A stretch of 64,000 nucleotides of DNA from Candidatus Tiamatella incendiivivens. Its GTDB lineage: Archaea > Thermoproteota > Thermoprotei_A > Sulfolobales > Acidilobaceae. This document shows, one piece after another, positions 1 to 7,659 of this stretch. The DNA is taken from contig WALW01000007.1 in assembly GCA_015522635.1 (NCBI GenBank), positions 1-64,000 on the forward strand, in the 5' to 3' direction. A program made the translations under genes and the position numbers. Within the stretch, counting starts at the first letter, position 1. Every line of letters starts with the position of its first letter. Below the pieces are notes generated by a model that was not told the DNA's origin, did not search any database, and was given only the letters and a program-made list of their open reading frames with translations.

Positions 1-2
1 GA

Positions 3-302
3 TTAATACTCGTTAGATCTATTCAACTCTATGGTAGATCAGAATATGTGAAAGCTATGGGCTTTCTCTTTGTAGGATGGGCACTTGGATTAATATTGAT
101 GATTCTAAATGTATTAGTAATATTCGCTGATGTACTAGATGCTTATTATCCTCTTCTCTGGGGTGAGAGTGTGGAAGGCTGGTGTTTAGCAAATGATCCT
201 TGGGGAATCTCGCCTTATTTAATCCTTGGAATATTTGCGATACCTATTTATTGGTCAAATGCTGGAATCAAGAGGATGCTTAGAGGGATAATACCTAAAT
301 AA
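3..302 (+). CDS. Membrane protein, probably 5'-truncated by the window edge
   Basis: Two hydrophobic segments are visible, one around FLFVGWALGLILMILNVLVI and one around YLILGIFAIPIYW, joined by an acidic, Trp-rich loop. The frame is open to the left edge, and the upstream codons read smoothly into the first helix, so this is more likely the C-terminal part of a larger integral membrane protein than an 84-residue protein starting at the GTG at 48. No family is recognised. It ends about 70 bases before the NifX-like gene on the same strand. Confidence 0.5.
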   Translation, partial: LILVRSIQLYGRSEYVKAMGFLFVGWALGLILMILNVLVIFADVLDAYYPLLWGESVEGWCLANDPWGISPYLILGIFAIPIYWSNAGIKRMLRGIIPK

Positions 303-373
303 CTATTTTACTGTTGAGTTAATGATATTTTACGGGCAATGCCAATGATTTATGAAAGGAGTATAAGTTAAAG

Positions 374-727
374 GTGAGCTATTTGAGAATAGCTATATCA
401 ACGAAGGGATATAGAGGGCTGGATGATGAGGTATCGGATGAGTTGGCGAGAAGTCGAACAATAACTTTGATTGATATTTACGGAAAAGAGAAAGGATATC
501 AGCTTGTTGAGGTAATAAAAAACAAGGCCGTAGACTTTAGTCATGGAGCTGGGCCAGTTTTTGCTTATCTTTTGTTAGAGAAAGGTGTAGAATTAGTGGT
601 TGGTCCGGATATAGGAGTGGGTGTACAAGAATTGTTTAATGATATTGGAATAAAGTTCTTGAAATATAGTCCTAAAACCAAGGTTAGGGATGTTGTCAAT
701 GATCTTTTAAGAAAAGGTTTGAATTAA
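374..727 (+). CDS. NifX/NifB-type dinitrogenase iron-molybdenum cofactor domain protein
   Basis: A 117-residue stand-alone domain of the NifX/NafY/NifB-C-terminal superfamily, which in nitrogen fixers binds iron-sulfur or FeMo-cofactor precursors. The RNase H-like alternating pattern is clear: an N-terminal strand RIAISTKG, the SHGAGPVFAYLLLEKGVE helix, then the VVGPDIGVGVQELFNDIGIK glycine-rich turn and final helix. Crenarchaea carry such proteins without nitrogenase; their role is unknown and may concern Fe-S or metal cofactor handling. It starts at GTG 374 with an AAAGGAG-like site near 354-360. No nif genes are nearby, so no nitrogenase role is implied. Confidence 0.75.
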   Translation: MSYLRIAISTKGYRGLDDEVSDELARSRTITLIDIYGKEKGYQLVEVIKNKAVDFSHGAGPVFAYLLLEKGVELVVGPDIGVGVQELFNDIGIKFLKYSPKTKVRDVVNDLLRKGLN

Positions 728-792
728 TTTTATTGTAGGACTGTGTAGGTAAGATCTGTACGGTGACGAGATACCGTTTTCTAAGTTACATG

Positions 793-814
793 ATAATGTT
801 ACTATGAACATTAT
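793..814. repeat. Inverted repeat ATAATGTT-N6-AACATTAT, possible operator
   Basis: Two perfect 8-base arms (793-800 and 807-814) are separated by ACTATG. A third copy of ATAATGTT lies at 895-902. All sit in the 294-base gap before the FAD oxidoreductase/GlcG operon, which otherwise shows only AT-rich DNA. The spacing suits a dimeric regulator, but no regulator gene is adjacent and AT-rich repeats arise by chance. Confidence 0.25.
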
Positions 815-1021
815 AGTGATCGATCTATTATGCTTGTCATATGATATGGACAAGGAAAGCTATGAAGCTTCCGTTCATGATACTAATATAATTAATAATG
901 TTTTGATGGACATACATAAGGGTTAATTGCTACTGATCATTGTATGTTTGATAAGTTAATAATATATTTCGAAAACAATAATTTTAATACTTGAATTAAT
1001 GGTTTCAGGAGGGGTTTTTAA

Positions 1022-2227
1022 TTGGAAGAACTAGAAGTGGATGTAGCCATTATTGGAGCCGGTGTAGCCGGTTTATCCGTTGCGAAGGAGTTGTCTAGAT
1101 ATGATATTGATATAATTGTTATTGAGAGAAATGATGATGTTGCTTTAGAGATGACTGGTAACAATATGGGGTTGGTCTGTCAAGGAGCAGACTCTCTAAC
1201 TTTTAGGCCTGGAACTCTTCATGCTGAGCTTAACATTAAAAGCATCCCGCTATGGCCTAAGTTTGCTGAGGAACTAGGTGTCCCATTCAAAAGGGTAGGA
1301 GGATTAGGGCTCATTTGGAACAAGGCCGATTATCTGAGGTTCCTAAAGATGTACTCCAGAGCATTTAAGTCATCGTTAAAACCGAACGCGTCATACTACA
1401 TTCCGGAAGGCAGTTTTAAGCCGCTGCAGTTCCTAGATAGGAGATCCTTGAAGGATCTAGAGCCCAATATTAATCCTAAAATTCAAGGAGCCCTGTATGA
1501 CCCTAACCTAGCTGTAATAGACCCGGTAGTACTAACTAAATCATTGGCTGAGAATGCTAAAGCAAATGGCATTGAACTCTTACTTGGAAACGCGGTGAAG
1601 AACATTGAGAGGAAGGATACATACTTTCTGATCAACACTAATGAAGCTACGGTCAAGGCAAGCTTTGTGGTGAACGCTGCAGGTATAAATACTGATAGAA
1701 TAGCTGAAATGGTGAGAGCAAGGAACTTCAGTTACGTTCCAGTGAAAGGTGTTCTAACAGATTTTGATGAGGAGACCAGTGAAGTCTTTAGTCACCAGGC
1801 ATTTTACCTCCCAAGACTTGGCGATCCTCATGTTAGAGCGGTTGTACCTATAGTTTACGGAGGCCTCAGAATAGGTATATACCTCGACTTCGTAATGAAG
1901 AGTGATAAAACCCTCCCTCCTCAGGGACTAAAACATAATCTCAAGGTAGTTAAGGAGGTCATACCAGGCTATCCATTTGAAAAACACATCAAAAGAACAT
2001 TCTTCGGAATAATGCCTATAACAAACGCTGAAGTAGGTTGGCACGATTTCATAGTCGATGTGCCAGAATATGTGCCAAGATGGGTAAATATAATACTAGG
2101 CCCTGCAGGGGTCAGCTCAGCGCCCATGCTAGGGAAGAGAGTCGCTGAGCTACTAATGACATCAGGCCTATATCTTCTACCAAAATCTAATTTCAATCCC
2201 ACAGAAAAAGGAGGTGTTAAGGCATGA
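1022..2227 (+). CDS. FAD-dependent oxidoreductase (DAO/GlpA/L-2-hydroxyglutarate oxidase type)
   Basis: A 401-residue flavoprotein of the D-amino-acid oxidase/glycerol-3-phosphate dehydrogenase superfamily. The N-terminal dinucleotide fold is visible as DVAIIGAGVAGLSVAKEL with the acidic end IVIERN. A later FAD motif is FVVNAAGINTDRIAEM, and the C-terminal ILGPAGVSSAPMLGKRVAELL closes the FAD domain. The substrate is probably a 2-hydroxy acid, amino acid or polyol phosphate; the sequence alone does not decide. It starts at TTG 1022, chosen because GGAGG lies at about 1007-1012. The stop overlaps the ATG of the tandem GlcG gene (ATGA), so the two are translationally coupled and probably functionally linked. 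Confidence 0.8.
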   Translation: MEELEVDVAIIGAGVAGLSVAKELSRYDIDIIVIERNDDVALEMTGNNMGLVCQGADSLTFRPGTLHAELNIKSIPLWPKFAEELGVPFKRVGGLGLIWNKADYLRFLKMYSRAFKSSLKPNASYYIPEGSFKPLQFLDRRSLKDLEPNINPKIQGALYDPNLAVIDPVVLTKSLAENAKANGIELLLGNAVKNIERKDTYFLINTNEATVKASFVVNAAGINTDRIAEMVRARNFSYVPVKGVLTDFDEETSEVFSHQAFYLPRLGDPHVRAVVPIVYGGLRIGIYLDFVMKSDKTLPPQGLKHNLKVVKEVIPGYPFEKHIKRTFFGIMPITNAEVGWHDFIVDVPEYVPRWVNIILGPAGVSSAPMLGKRVAELLMTSGLYLLPKSNFNPTEKGGVKA

Positions 2228-3066
2228 CTGCGCTTCCTCAAAAAATTACTCTAAATACTGCCCTCAAGATGATCAATGCAATGATAAGATTTGCAAAGGA
2301 CAACCAAATATTTCCGGGAAGTTATGCAGTGGTAGATGAGGGAGGTCACGTAATAGCTTTCGAGAGAAGAGACATTGCACCGATAGCAACAGCTGATATA
2401 GCGATCGACAAAGCATGGACCGCGGCTACAATGAAAGCCTCGGGCAGGATGCTCGAGGTTATAACTAGAGGAGAGGGATGGAGGCTTAACGTCAAACACA
2501 AAGGTAGGCTAACCATAATACCTGGGGCCATACCTATAATAGCTCATGGACGAATCCTAGGAGGAATCGGTCATAGCGGAGGCTCAGCGGAAGAGGACTT
2601 GAAAATATCTCAAGCCGGCTGGACAGCTATATTCAGGGAAGAAGACTTCAAAGAAGAAGTCGAAGAGAAATTGTCAAAAGCGAGGCTAATAGCTGAAGAA
2701 GTCCTAAGTATAATAAAAGAAAGAAACCTAAAACCTGTAAGTGTAGCCGTTTTAGATGAATGGGGAGGGCTCCTACTGCTTTACAGGATGGACAGAGCTC
2801 CATATGGAACCCTTGAACTCTCAAGGGACAAAGCTTGGACAGCTGCAGCTTTTAAGACTTTCTCCGACTACGCTTTACAATTCTATAATAACAATGTAAA
2901 TAATGTGAACTGGAACGAACGTGTTACACCAGTTCCTGGTGGCGTACCATTCTCTACGGGGGAAACGTTTTGTGGTGCGATTGGGATTTCAGGTGATGAG
3001 CCGGAGATAGATAAAGAAGTAGCAATAGAGGCTCTTAAAAGATTAGCAATTAAAGTGCGAGAGTAA
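2224..3066 (+). CDS. Tandem GlcG/HbpS-family (DUF336) protein
   Basis: This 280-residue protein is two GlcG/HbpS domains in a row. Domain 1 (about 8-135) has YAVVDEGGHVIAFERRD, DKAWTAATMKAS and a GGIGHSGGSAEED end. Domain 2 (about 150-280) repeats the pattern with VAVLDEWGGLLLLYRMD, DKAWTAAAFKTF and GAIGISGDEPEID. GlcG is encoded in bacterial glycolate-oxidase loci and HbpS is an extracellular heme-binding sensor; the family's biochemical role in archaea is not settled. Coupling to a 2-hydroxy-acid-type flavoprotein mirrors the bacterial glc linkage. No signal peptide is seen, so a cytoplasmic location is likely. Confidence 0.8.
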   Translation: MTALPQKITLNTALKMINAMIRFAKDNQIFPGSYAVVDEGGHVIAFERRDIAPIATADIAIDKAWTAATMKASGRMLEVITRGEGWRLNVKHKGRLTIIPGAIPIIAHGRILGGIGHSGGSAEEDLKISQAGWTAIFREEDFKEEVEEKLSKARLIAEEVLSIIKERNLKPVSVAVLDEWGGLLLLYRMDRAPYGTLELSRDKAWTAAAFKTFSDYALQFYNNNVNNVNWNERVTPVPGGVPFSTGETFCGAIGISGDEPEIDKEVAIEALKRLAIKVRE

Positions 3067-3186
3067 TTTTTTCCATTTCATTTTCCTATTCTTATACCAC
3101 AATAGGGCAGGTTATGGGAAAACCAGTAACTCTACTAGCGTATCAATTACTGTGGTAATAGCAAGTGTATGAGCAATCACATGCGT

Positions 3187-3522
3187 TTATCTAGGCTGGA
3201 ATATTTCATACTCATTGCCCTCTGGATCATTGAAAAATGCGAGTAAACCGGATCCTATATCACTTATCTCACTAACCTTAACACCCCTGGCCTTCAGTTT
3301 CTCCACAATTTCACGTATGCCGTCCACTTCAAATACAACGCCTGTTCTCTTGGGAGAAGCATCTTCGTCATGAAGCAACGCGATTACTATGTTTTCCAGA
3401 GGTATCTCGCTCCAAACACTAGTAACGTATGATGGCTTCAAACCTATATTATCTCTCCAGAAAGATACCATTTTACTAACATCAGAGACACGAACAATGA
3501 CATATCTCACATTCTTAAACAA
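3187..3522 (-). CDS. VOC (glyoxalase/bleomycin resistance/dioxygenase) family protein
   Basis: A 111-residue single vicinal-oxygen-chelate domain with two beta-alpha-beta-beta-beta units: VRYVIVRVSDVSKMVSFWRDNIGL, then GVVFEVDGIREIVEKLKARGV and the closing FFNDPEGNEYEIFQP, which carries the usual C-terminal Glu ligand. The first-strand ligand position (usually His or Gln) is not obvious here, so metal binding may be incomplete. Such short proteins dimerise. The substrate cannot be inferred. It stands alone, convergent with the GlcG operon. Confidence 0.75.
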   Translation of the reverse strand: MFKNVRYVIVRVSDVSKMVSFWRDNIGLKPSYVTSVWSEIPLENIVIALLHDEDASPKRTGVVFEVDGIREIVEKLKARGVKVSEISDIGSGLLAFFNDPEGNEYEIFQPR

Positions 3523-3790
3523 ACCTATGTTCCCCCAATCATCTAGATTCTAGCCTGAAAGTTAAATTAGTAATAGTCAAGAATGGGACTACCGCTTCTA
3601 CATTTACCATAGCAATCCAGTTTCCCAGTCACTCATACATGTAAAAGATTGTTGCCATGCCTAGTAGAGGCTTTGTTTTATTAAGCTGGTTTGTTTATTG
3701 GTCCATTGTTATCTTACATGTAACTCCAAAAAATGACATTATCATCGAGTTTTACCGTTAACCACGAGCTTTCGCATAAAGTAATGTTAA

Positions 3791-4192
3791 TCATAAGTCC
3801 TCTAGGCATACTACATCGACCATGCTGTTTGCCTTGCTTGATAGTTTCTGGTCTTCTGTTACTAGTATTAGATTGTGTTTTAGGGCTATGGCTATGTAGG
3901 AAGCATCATATACTGTTATGTTCTTTGAAATTGAGGTTTCTAAAATATCTTTCTCTAAACCATATGGTTCTATGATGACCACGTCTCTGAGTAGTTCTGT
4001 AAAGTCACTAATAATTAAGCTGGCCTCCTCCTGGTCGAGCTTATGTAGGAGGTTAGCCTCTTTCCAGAAAGCATTGAGTACCTCGTATATTGTAAGCCAT
4101 TGTAGTGCCTGTCCGCCCAGGGGAATTATCTTGGCTTTCTTTATGGCTTTTACGATGCTTGACGCGTCAAATAAGTATGTGGGCCTAGTCAT
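3791..4192 (-). CDS. vapC: PIN-domain ribonuclease toxin, VapC family
   Basis: A 133-residue PIN domain. The acidic residues expected of the Mg-dependent nuclease site are present: Asp in YLFDASSIVKAI near residue 9, Glu in LTIYEVLNAFWKE, Asp in VYDASYIAIALKHN, and Asp in LVTEDQKL. It lies directly after a VapB-like gene with an ATGA overlap (4189-4192), the usual antitoxin-first order. VapC toxins cut tRNA or rRNA; the target here is unknown. No lesion is seen, so the pair looks functional. Confidence 0.88.
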   Translation of the reverse strand: MTRPTYLFDASSIVKAIKKAKIIPLGGQALQWLTIYEVLNAFWKEANLLHKLDQEEASLIISDFTELLRDVVIIEPYGLEKDILETSISKNITVYDASYIAIALKHNLILVTEDQKLSSKANSMVDVVCLEDL

Positions 4193-4356
4193 CTCGAATC
4201 CCTATCCTCTCGCATTAGCTTTACCAGCTCGTCCACGTCTATCTTAGCCAGTATATCCTGTTTCTCCCTAAGTTTTTCCTCTAGTTTTAACAGCCTCCTT
4301 TTGCGCACCTCCTCCTCAAGAGCTTTCCTCAATACCTCAGAAACGTTAACACCCAT
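4189..4356 (-). CDS. vapB: Short VapB-type antitoxin, 55 residues
   Basis: Reading the minus strand from ATG 4356 gives a 55-residue protein starting MGVNVSEVLRKALEEEVRKR and continuing as a charged coiled helix to KLMREDRDSR. The first part matches the second helix of VapB-type ribbon-helix-helix antitoxins (VSEVLRKALEEE), but the beta strand and first helix are missing. An in-frame TAG five codons upstream rules out an extended start in this frame. Its TGA overlaps the ATG of vapC. A TATA-like CATATATACA lies about 60 bases upstream (near 4415). Confidence 0.75.
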   Translation of the reverse strand: MGVNVSEVLRKALEEEVRKRRLLKLEEKLREKQDILAKIDVDELVKLMREDRDSR

Positions 4357-4778
4357 AATAGTCTGCTACAAGACAAGATAGAAGAGGTTAGAGTACGACA
4401 TTTCTTCGTGGAATGTATATATGCACATGATACATACTCTTCTGCTAGGTGCCATAAATTAGGAATGGCAGACTCGTTCACAAGTATTCCTTGATAAATG
4501 GCTAGAGAAGGATCTGATCAGCACCATGATCAAAAACACAAAATTAATTGTCGAACAGAGACCTCATGTGGCTATATACAGCAATGGCTATTATAGCTGC
4601 TATTCTAATATTTATGCTATCAGAGAGACTAGTTCAGTGCTGGAACAGTGTCCCGCGACTTGAGTTGCATGATCTTTGTCCCCTCATTTACTGTAGGTTT
4701 TTGTTATGTTTGTGCAATCAGCAGAATTTGTTCTGGATGGACGTAGGCAATAAGTTTTTCTTTAAGTTAACTGGGGTA
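4357..4778. other. Intergenic region between vapB and the NosD-like gene
   Basis: A 422-base AT-rich stretch. It holds the putative vapB promoter near 4415. A plus-strand frame from TTG 4548 to 4796 encodes a hydrophobic start (LYTAMAIIAAILIFML) followed by Cys-rich sequence without family likeness; it overlaps the end of the NosD-like gene and lacks a ribosome site. I see no supported gene. Confidence 0.4.
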
Positions 4779-6077
4779 TCAGTATTTCTTCGGTAACGTG
4801 ATTGCTACTCCTATAGCTATCGCAATTATTACTCCTACTATTATCAGTGTGTAAGTCTTGTTTGCGTGTTTTGATGGAGAAGCGGTTATCGAAGCTGTCG
4901 TTGAGGTGGTTAAGCTCATTGTTACTGTAGTGGTGGAGTGAGTTATTGGTGTCGTAATTGATGTCATTGATGAGCTGGTTGCAGACGAGGTAGTGCTTGT
5001 TTGGGATGTTGTAGATATTGGTGTAGAAGTTGTTCCCCCTCCTGTTGTGGTTGGTGTCCTAGATTGAGTTTGTGTTGACGTTGTTGGGTGAGTAGTTGTT
5101 GGTGACGATGTTGTGGTTGTTTGGGTTTTAATGATATATGGCTTCATTAGTGGGTAGTAGTCGATGTTGCTCTTACTATTATTAATGATGTATGGTGTGT
5201 CGCCTATTCCGTCGCTGTTTGAGTCAGTACCCTTATAGTCACTCCAATAATTTCCCCCTGAAGGATACCCGTTATCCCAAATGTTAACTGAGTTTAAAGC
5301 AACAGCTTGCACAGAATTATTGATGAAGTCATTGTGATAGATAGTGTTGTTCGAAGAATCGAGGAGGCCTGCACCGTATTTATTGTTGATAAATAAGTTA
5401 GCATAGATAGTGTTGTTTGATGAAGCAAAGAGGCCTATGCCATCATGACTGTTGCTTATTACATTACCGTAAATGGTATTGTTATCTGAATAAGAATAAA
5501 GAATTATGCCGGAACTGTTACTCATTTCGTTGTTATAAACAGTATCATATGAAGAATTATACAATACTATGCCAACTTGGTCATTGCCTATTTTGTTATT
5601 ATAGATCTTATCGTTTGAAGAGCCATAGAAAACCATGCCTAAATACTTATTATTTACTATGTTATCATAAATGTTGCTGTCTGAAATATTAGTTAAAAGC
5701 ATGCCGTCATTGAAACTTCCACTTATTTCTATGTTTTTTATAGTTATGTCACTTAAGTTTACTGCTACTATTCCTATCCCTCCTCCATTTCCTACTCCCA
5801 CTATCTTATGACCATCTCCGTCAAGGACGACATTACTCGTTTTTATCATAGTTGCATTTATGTCGGAAGGGATGCTGATGTCCGTATTTAAGACATATGT
5901 TCCTGGCTTGGTAATGTTGTATGGCAAATGATTAATGTAGTGGATGGTTTCCCCTGTTGTATTTAACCATTGCTCTCTTAAAGCTGAAATGCTTGAAGCT
6001 GAAATGTATGTTAAGAGGAATAATACTGCAATGAAAATTTTTAAGTTTTTAATCGTGATAACCACCAATTTAAACAT
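4779..6077 (-). CDS. Secreted NosD-like parallel beta-helix surface protein
   Basis: A 432-residue exported protein. It has an N-terminal hydrophobic signal (IKNLKIFIAVLFLLTYISAS). From about 75 to 270 there is a right-handed parallel beta-helix with many short turns of the type SSNDKIYNNKIG, SSYDTVYNNEMS and SSNNTIYANLFI. Next comes the archaeal NosD-type closing block NYWSDYKGTDSNSDGIGDTP, a long Thr/Ser linker (about 315-400), and a C-terminal membrane anchor (IIVGVIIAIAIGVAITL) with KKY at the end. Related repeats occur in NosD, carbohydrate-binding and S-layer-associated proteins. It probably sits on the cell surface, heavily glycosylated. Ligand unknown. Confidence 0.82.
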   Translation of the reverse strand: MFKLVVITIKNLKIFIAVLFLLTYISASSISALREQWLNTTGETIHYINHLPYNITKPGTYVLNTDISIPSDINATMIKTSNVVLDGDGHKIVGVGNGGGIGIVAVNLSDITIKNIEISGSFNDGMLLTNISDSNIYDNIVNNKYLGMVFYGSSNDKIYNNKIGNDQVGIVLYNSSYDTVYNNEMSNSSGIILYSYSDNNTIYGNVISNSHDGIGLFASSNNTIYANLFINNKYGAGLLDSSNNTIYHNDFINNSVQAVALNSVNIWDNGYPSGGNYWSDYKGTDSNSDGIGDTPYIINNSKSNIDYYPLMKPYIIKTQTTTTSSPTTTHPTTSTQTQSRTPTTTGGGTTSTPISTTSQTSTTSSATSSSMTSITTPITHSTTTVTMSLTTSTTASITASPSKHANKTYTLIIVGVIIAIAIGVAITLPKKY

Positions 6078-6903
6078 TTACATATTATAATTATCATATA
6101 AAAATTTGTTATATTTAACTACTTACAAAAAATCCAAACTTGATGATAACTCACGTTCATAGGATGCCTTTATTACAGCATTTATTATACAGGTTGCGCA
6201 AGAAAACACGAATTCATATTCCTTAACTAGGATGACAAGAGTTACATTGTTATTAAGACTATCTCTTTTCGCATTAACTTAAAAATCTTACTGATGTTAG
6301 CTTTGTTCGAGGCTTTACTCTACTCAAATCTACACTAAAACTCACAGCACTCCCTTACTTTATAGAGCTGCTGGCGGGATTTGAACCCGGGATCTCCGGC
6401 TCCGGAGGCCGAAACCATAAATACGATCGTCCTATTCTCTCTCATTGTTTCGGGCCAGTTAGGTATGTTTTCACGTCTATTATCTAGTGTGTGAGGTAGC
6501 GGGTTTAGATAGGTGGTGTTATCAGTGCTAGTTTTAACCTACTATATTGTCAAGAAATCTAAGGGTTAATGGGTTTTATAAATCACTATTACAGGATATT
6601 GTGTTTGTTAATAGTGGTTACCATGATAATTAAGGCCTATACTAGATGTGCTTATAATTGTGTTTTAAGGACTCCGGTATTTCTCCTAGCAGGCTCGTGA
6701 GAGTATTCATCACTTGCGGGACTTGCCTTGTATGATTCTGTCTAGAAGAGAAATATTGTTGCTGGATAATCGTTGAGCAATGATGTTTTCATGAGATAGA
6801 GGATGTAAATAGTATGCCAGGAATCTAAGAGATATTAGCTATGGGGCCCATTATTAAGTAATGGGTATTTGAGCCTTGTCTGTTTCAACTACTAAAAAAA
6901 AGC
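6078..6903. other. Long intergenic region with a tRNA remnant and a small hairpin
   Basis: These 826 bases hold no convincing reading frame. Two structures stand out: the tRNA-Arg-like remnant at 6375-6411, and a perfect hairpin CCCATTA-TTAAG-TAATGGG at 6847-6865, about 40 bases before the DUF5678-like gene. The remainder is AT-rich and looks like decayed sequence, consistent with an old insertion junction. Confidence 0.5.
6375..6411 (-). pseudogene. Partial tRNA-Arg(CCG) copy (anticodon arm through T-arm)
   Basis: On the minus strand this segment reads as an anticodon stem-loop with loop CTCCGGA, a variable region and a T-arm (CCGGGTTCAAATCCCG). It matches 10354-10390 of the complete tRNA-Arg(CCG) at 35 of 37 positions, in the same orientation. 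No D-arm or 5' acceptor strand is found beside it, and the flanking 3' strand (CAGCAGC) does not pair with anything nearby. It is therefore a fragment, most simply an attachment-site copy left by an integrated element. A split-tRNA half is less likely because it already contains the whole anticodon arm. Confidence 0.7.
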
Positions 6904-7101
6904 GTGAAGCTCGTTAAACCTGGTGAGCTGGATCAAGTTCCACCTGGTTACTGGGCTGCTATTATAGATGGTGGAGTCGTGGCTTGGGCTGAAAGTCTCC
7001 AGAGACTATTATCAGTAATGGAAAGTAAAGGGTACAAGAGGAGCGAGTATGCTGTAGTCAAAGTCCCGCCGGACGAGCTACTAGTCGCCAAAACAGGTTA
7101 A
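6904..7101 (+). CDS. DUF5678-like small protein
   Basis: A 65-residue protein of the type GYWAAIIDGGVVAWAESLQRLL followed by YAVVKVPPDELLVA. This fits the DUF5678 pattern (a Trp-Val/Ala strand, a DG turn, a second strand, a helix, then a VP strand). It begins at GTG 6904 and is followed after 15 bases by the frameshifted aspartic-protease-like gene, which has its own AAGGAGGT site. Such small proteins are often next to retropepsin-like genes in crenarchaea as I recall; function unknown. It may be a partner or antitoxin-like protein, which is inference. Confidence 0.6.
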   Translation: MKLVKPGELDQVPPGYWAAIIDGGVVAWAESLQRLLSVMESKGYKRSEYAVVKVPPDELLVAKTG

Positions 7102-7116
7102 AAAGGAGGTATAGAC

Positions 7117-7535
7117 GTGGCTGAACAACTAGTATTCGAATACGTTGAAAGACTTGGCAGACCATACCCACTAGTACCCGTGACCCTAAGAGCCCAAAAA
7201 GAGTTAACCCTATACGCTCTCTAGATAGTGGTGCTGTCATAAGCCTCTTCCCAGAAGATGTCGCAAACGTTATAGGACTTGACTTGAGCAATAGGGAGAC
7301 ACTATACTTAACTGGAGTGGGAGGATATATAAAGGGAAAACACGTTCCAAACGTAGAGGTCATGATAGGAGCATATAGCTTAAGAATCCCAATAGTATTC
7401 ATACCATACATTCCCATAGAACTAGCAGTTCTCGGGAGAAAAGAGTTTTTCGATGCATTCGAAATAGCGTTCAGGGAGTGGGAGAGAAAACTAATAATAA
7501 AACCAAGAAACATGCAAGCAAATTACCAGTTATAA
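7117..7535 (+). pseudogene. Retropepsin-like aspartic protease, frameshifted
   Basis: Translation from GTG 7117, with a strong AAGGAGGT site at 7103-7110, runs VAEQLVFEYVERLG...TLYAL and hits TAG at 7222. A shift at about 7218-7223 restores the frame: LDSGAVISLFPEDVANVIGL, then YLTGVGGYIKGK, and IPYIPIELAVLGRKEFFDAFEI to 7535. The joined protein of about 139 residues has the DSGA catalytic-type motif and the ILGxxF-like motif (AVLGRKEFFD) of single-domain retropepsin-like proteases. One missing base exactly before the active site explains the break. It is either a pseudogene, a sequencing slip or a programmed frameshift. Confidence 0.75.
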
Positions 7536-7570
7536 TACTTAATGTGTATTTATGTCTAAAATTTATGCAT

Positions 7571-7625
7571 AAATGGCGGCTCCGCCCGGATTAGCTGACC
7601 AGAGACCACCGGCTCGGTTTAGAAA
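7571..7625. other. GC-rich intergenic island, possible structured RNA
   Basis: In AT-rich surroundings this stretch is distinctly GC-rich and contains GGCGG-CT-CCGCC (7575-7586) and other complementary blocks (ACCGGCTCGGT). In AT-rich thermophiles such islands often mark structured RNAs. It does not fold as a tRNA by eye and I cannot see clear C/D-box pairs. Strand and function are unknown. Confidence 0.25.
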
Positions 7626-7659
7626 CGATTAGGAGAATTGTGATGTCATGGGATGCTAA

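Noticed and set aside
374-727. Nitrogen fixation role for the NifX-like protein
   Set aside because: No nif structural or assembly genes are present; the domain is common in non-fixing archaea.
4548-4796. 82-codon frame with a hydrophobic N-terminus
   Set aside because: No ribosome site, no family match, and it overlaps the end of the NosD-like gene.
6360-6480. Possible split or intron-containing tRNA
   Set aside because: No matching D-arm or 5' acceptor strand nearby, and the fragment already contains the full anticodon arm and a mismatched T-stem end.
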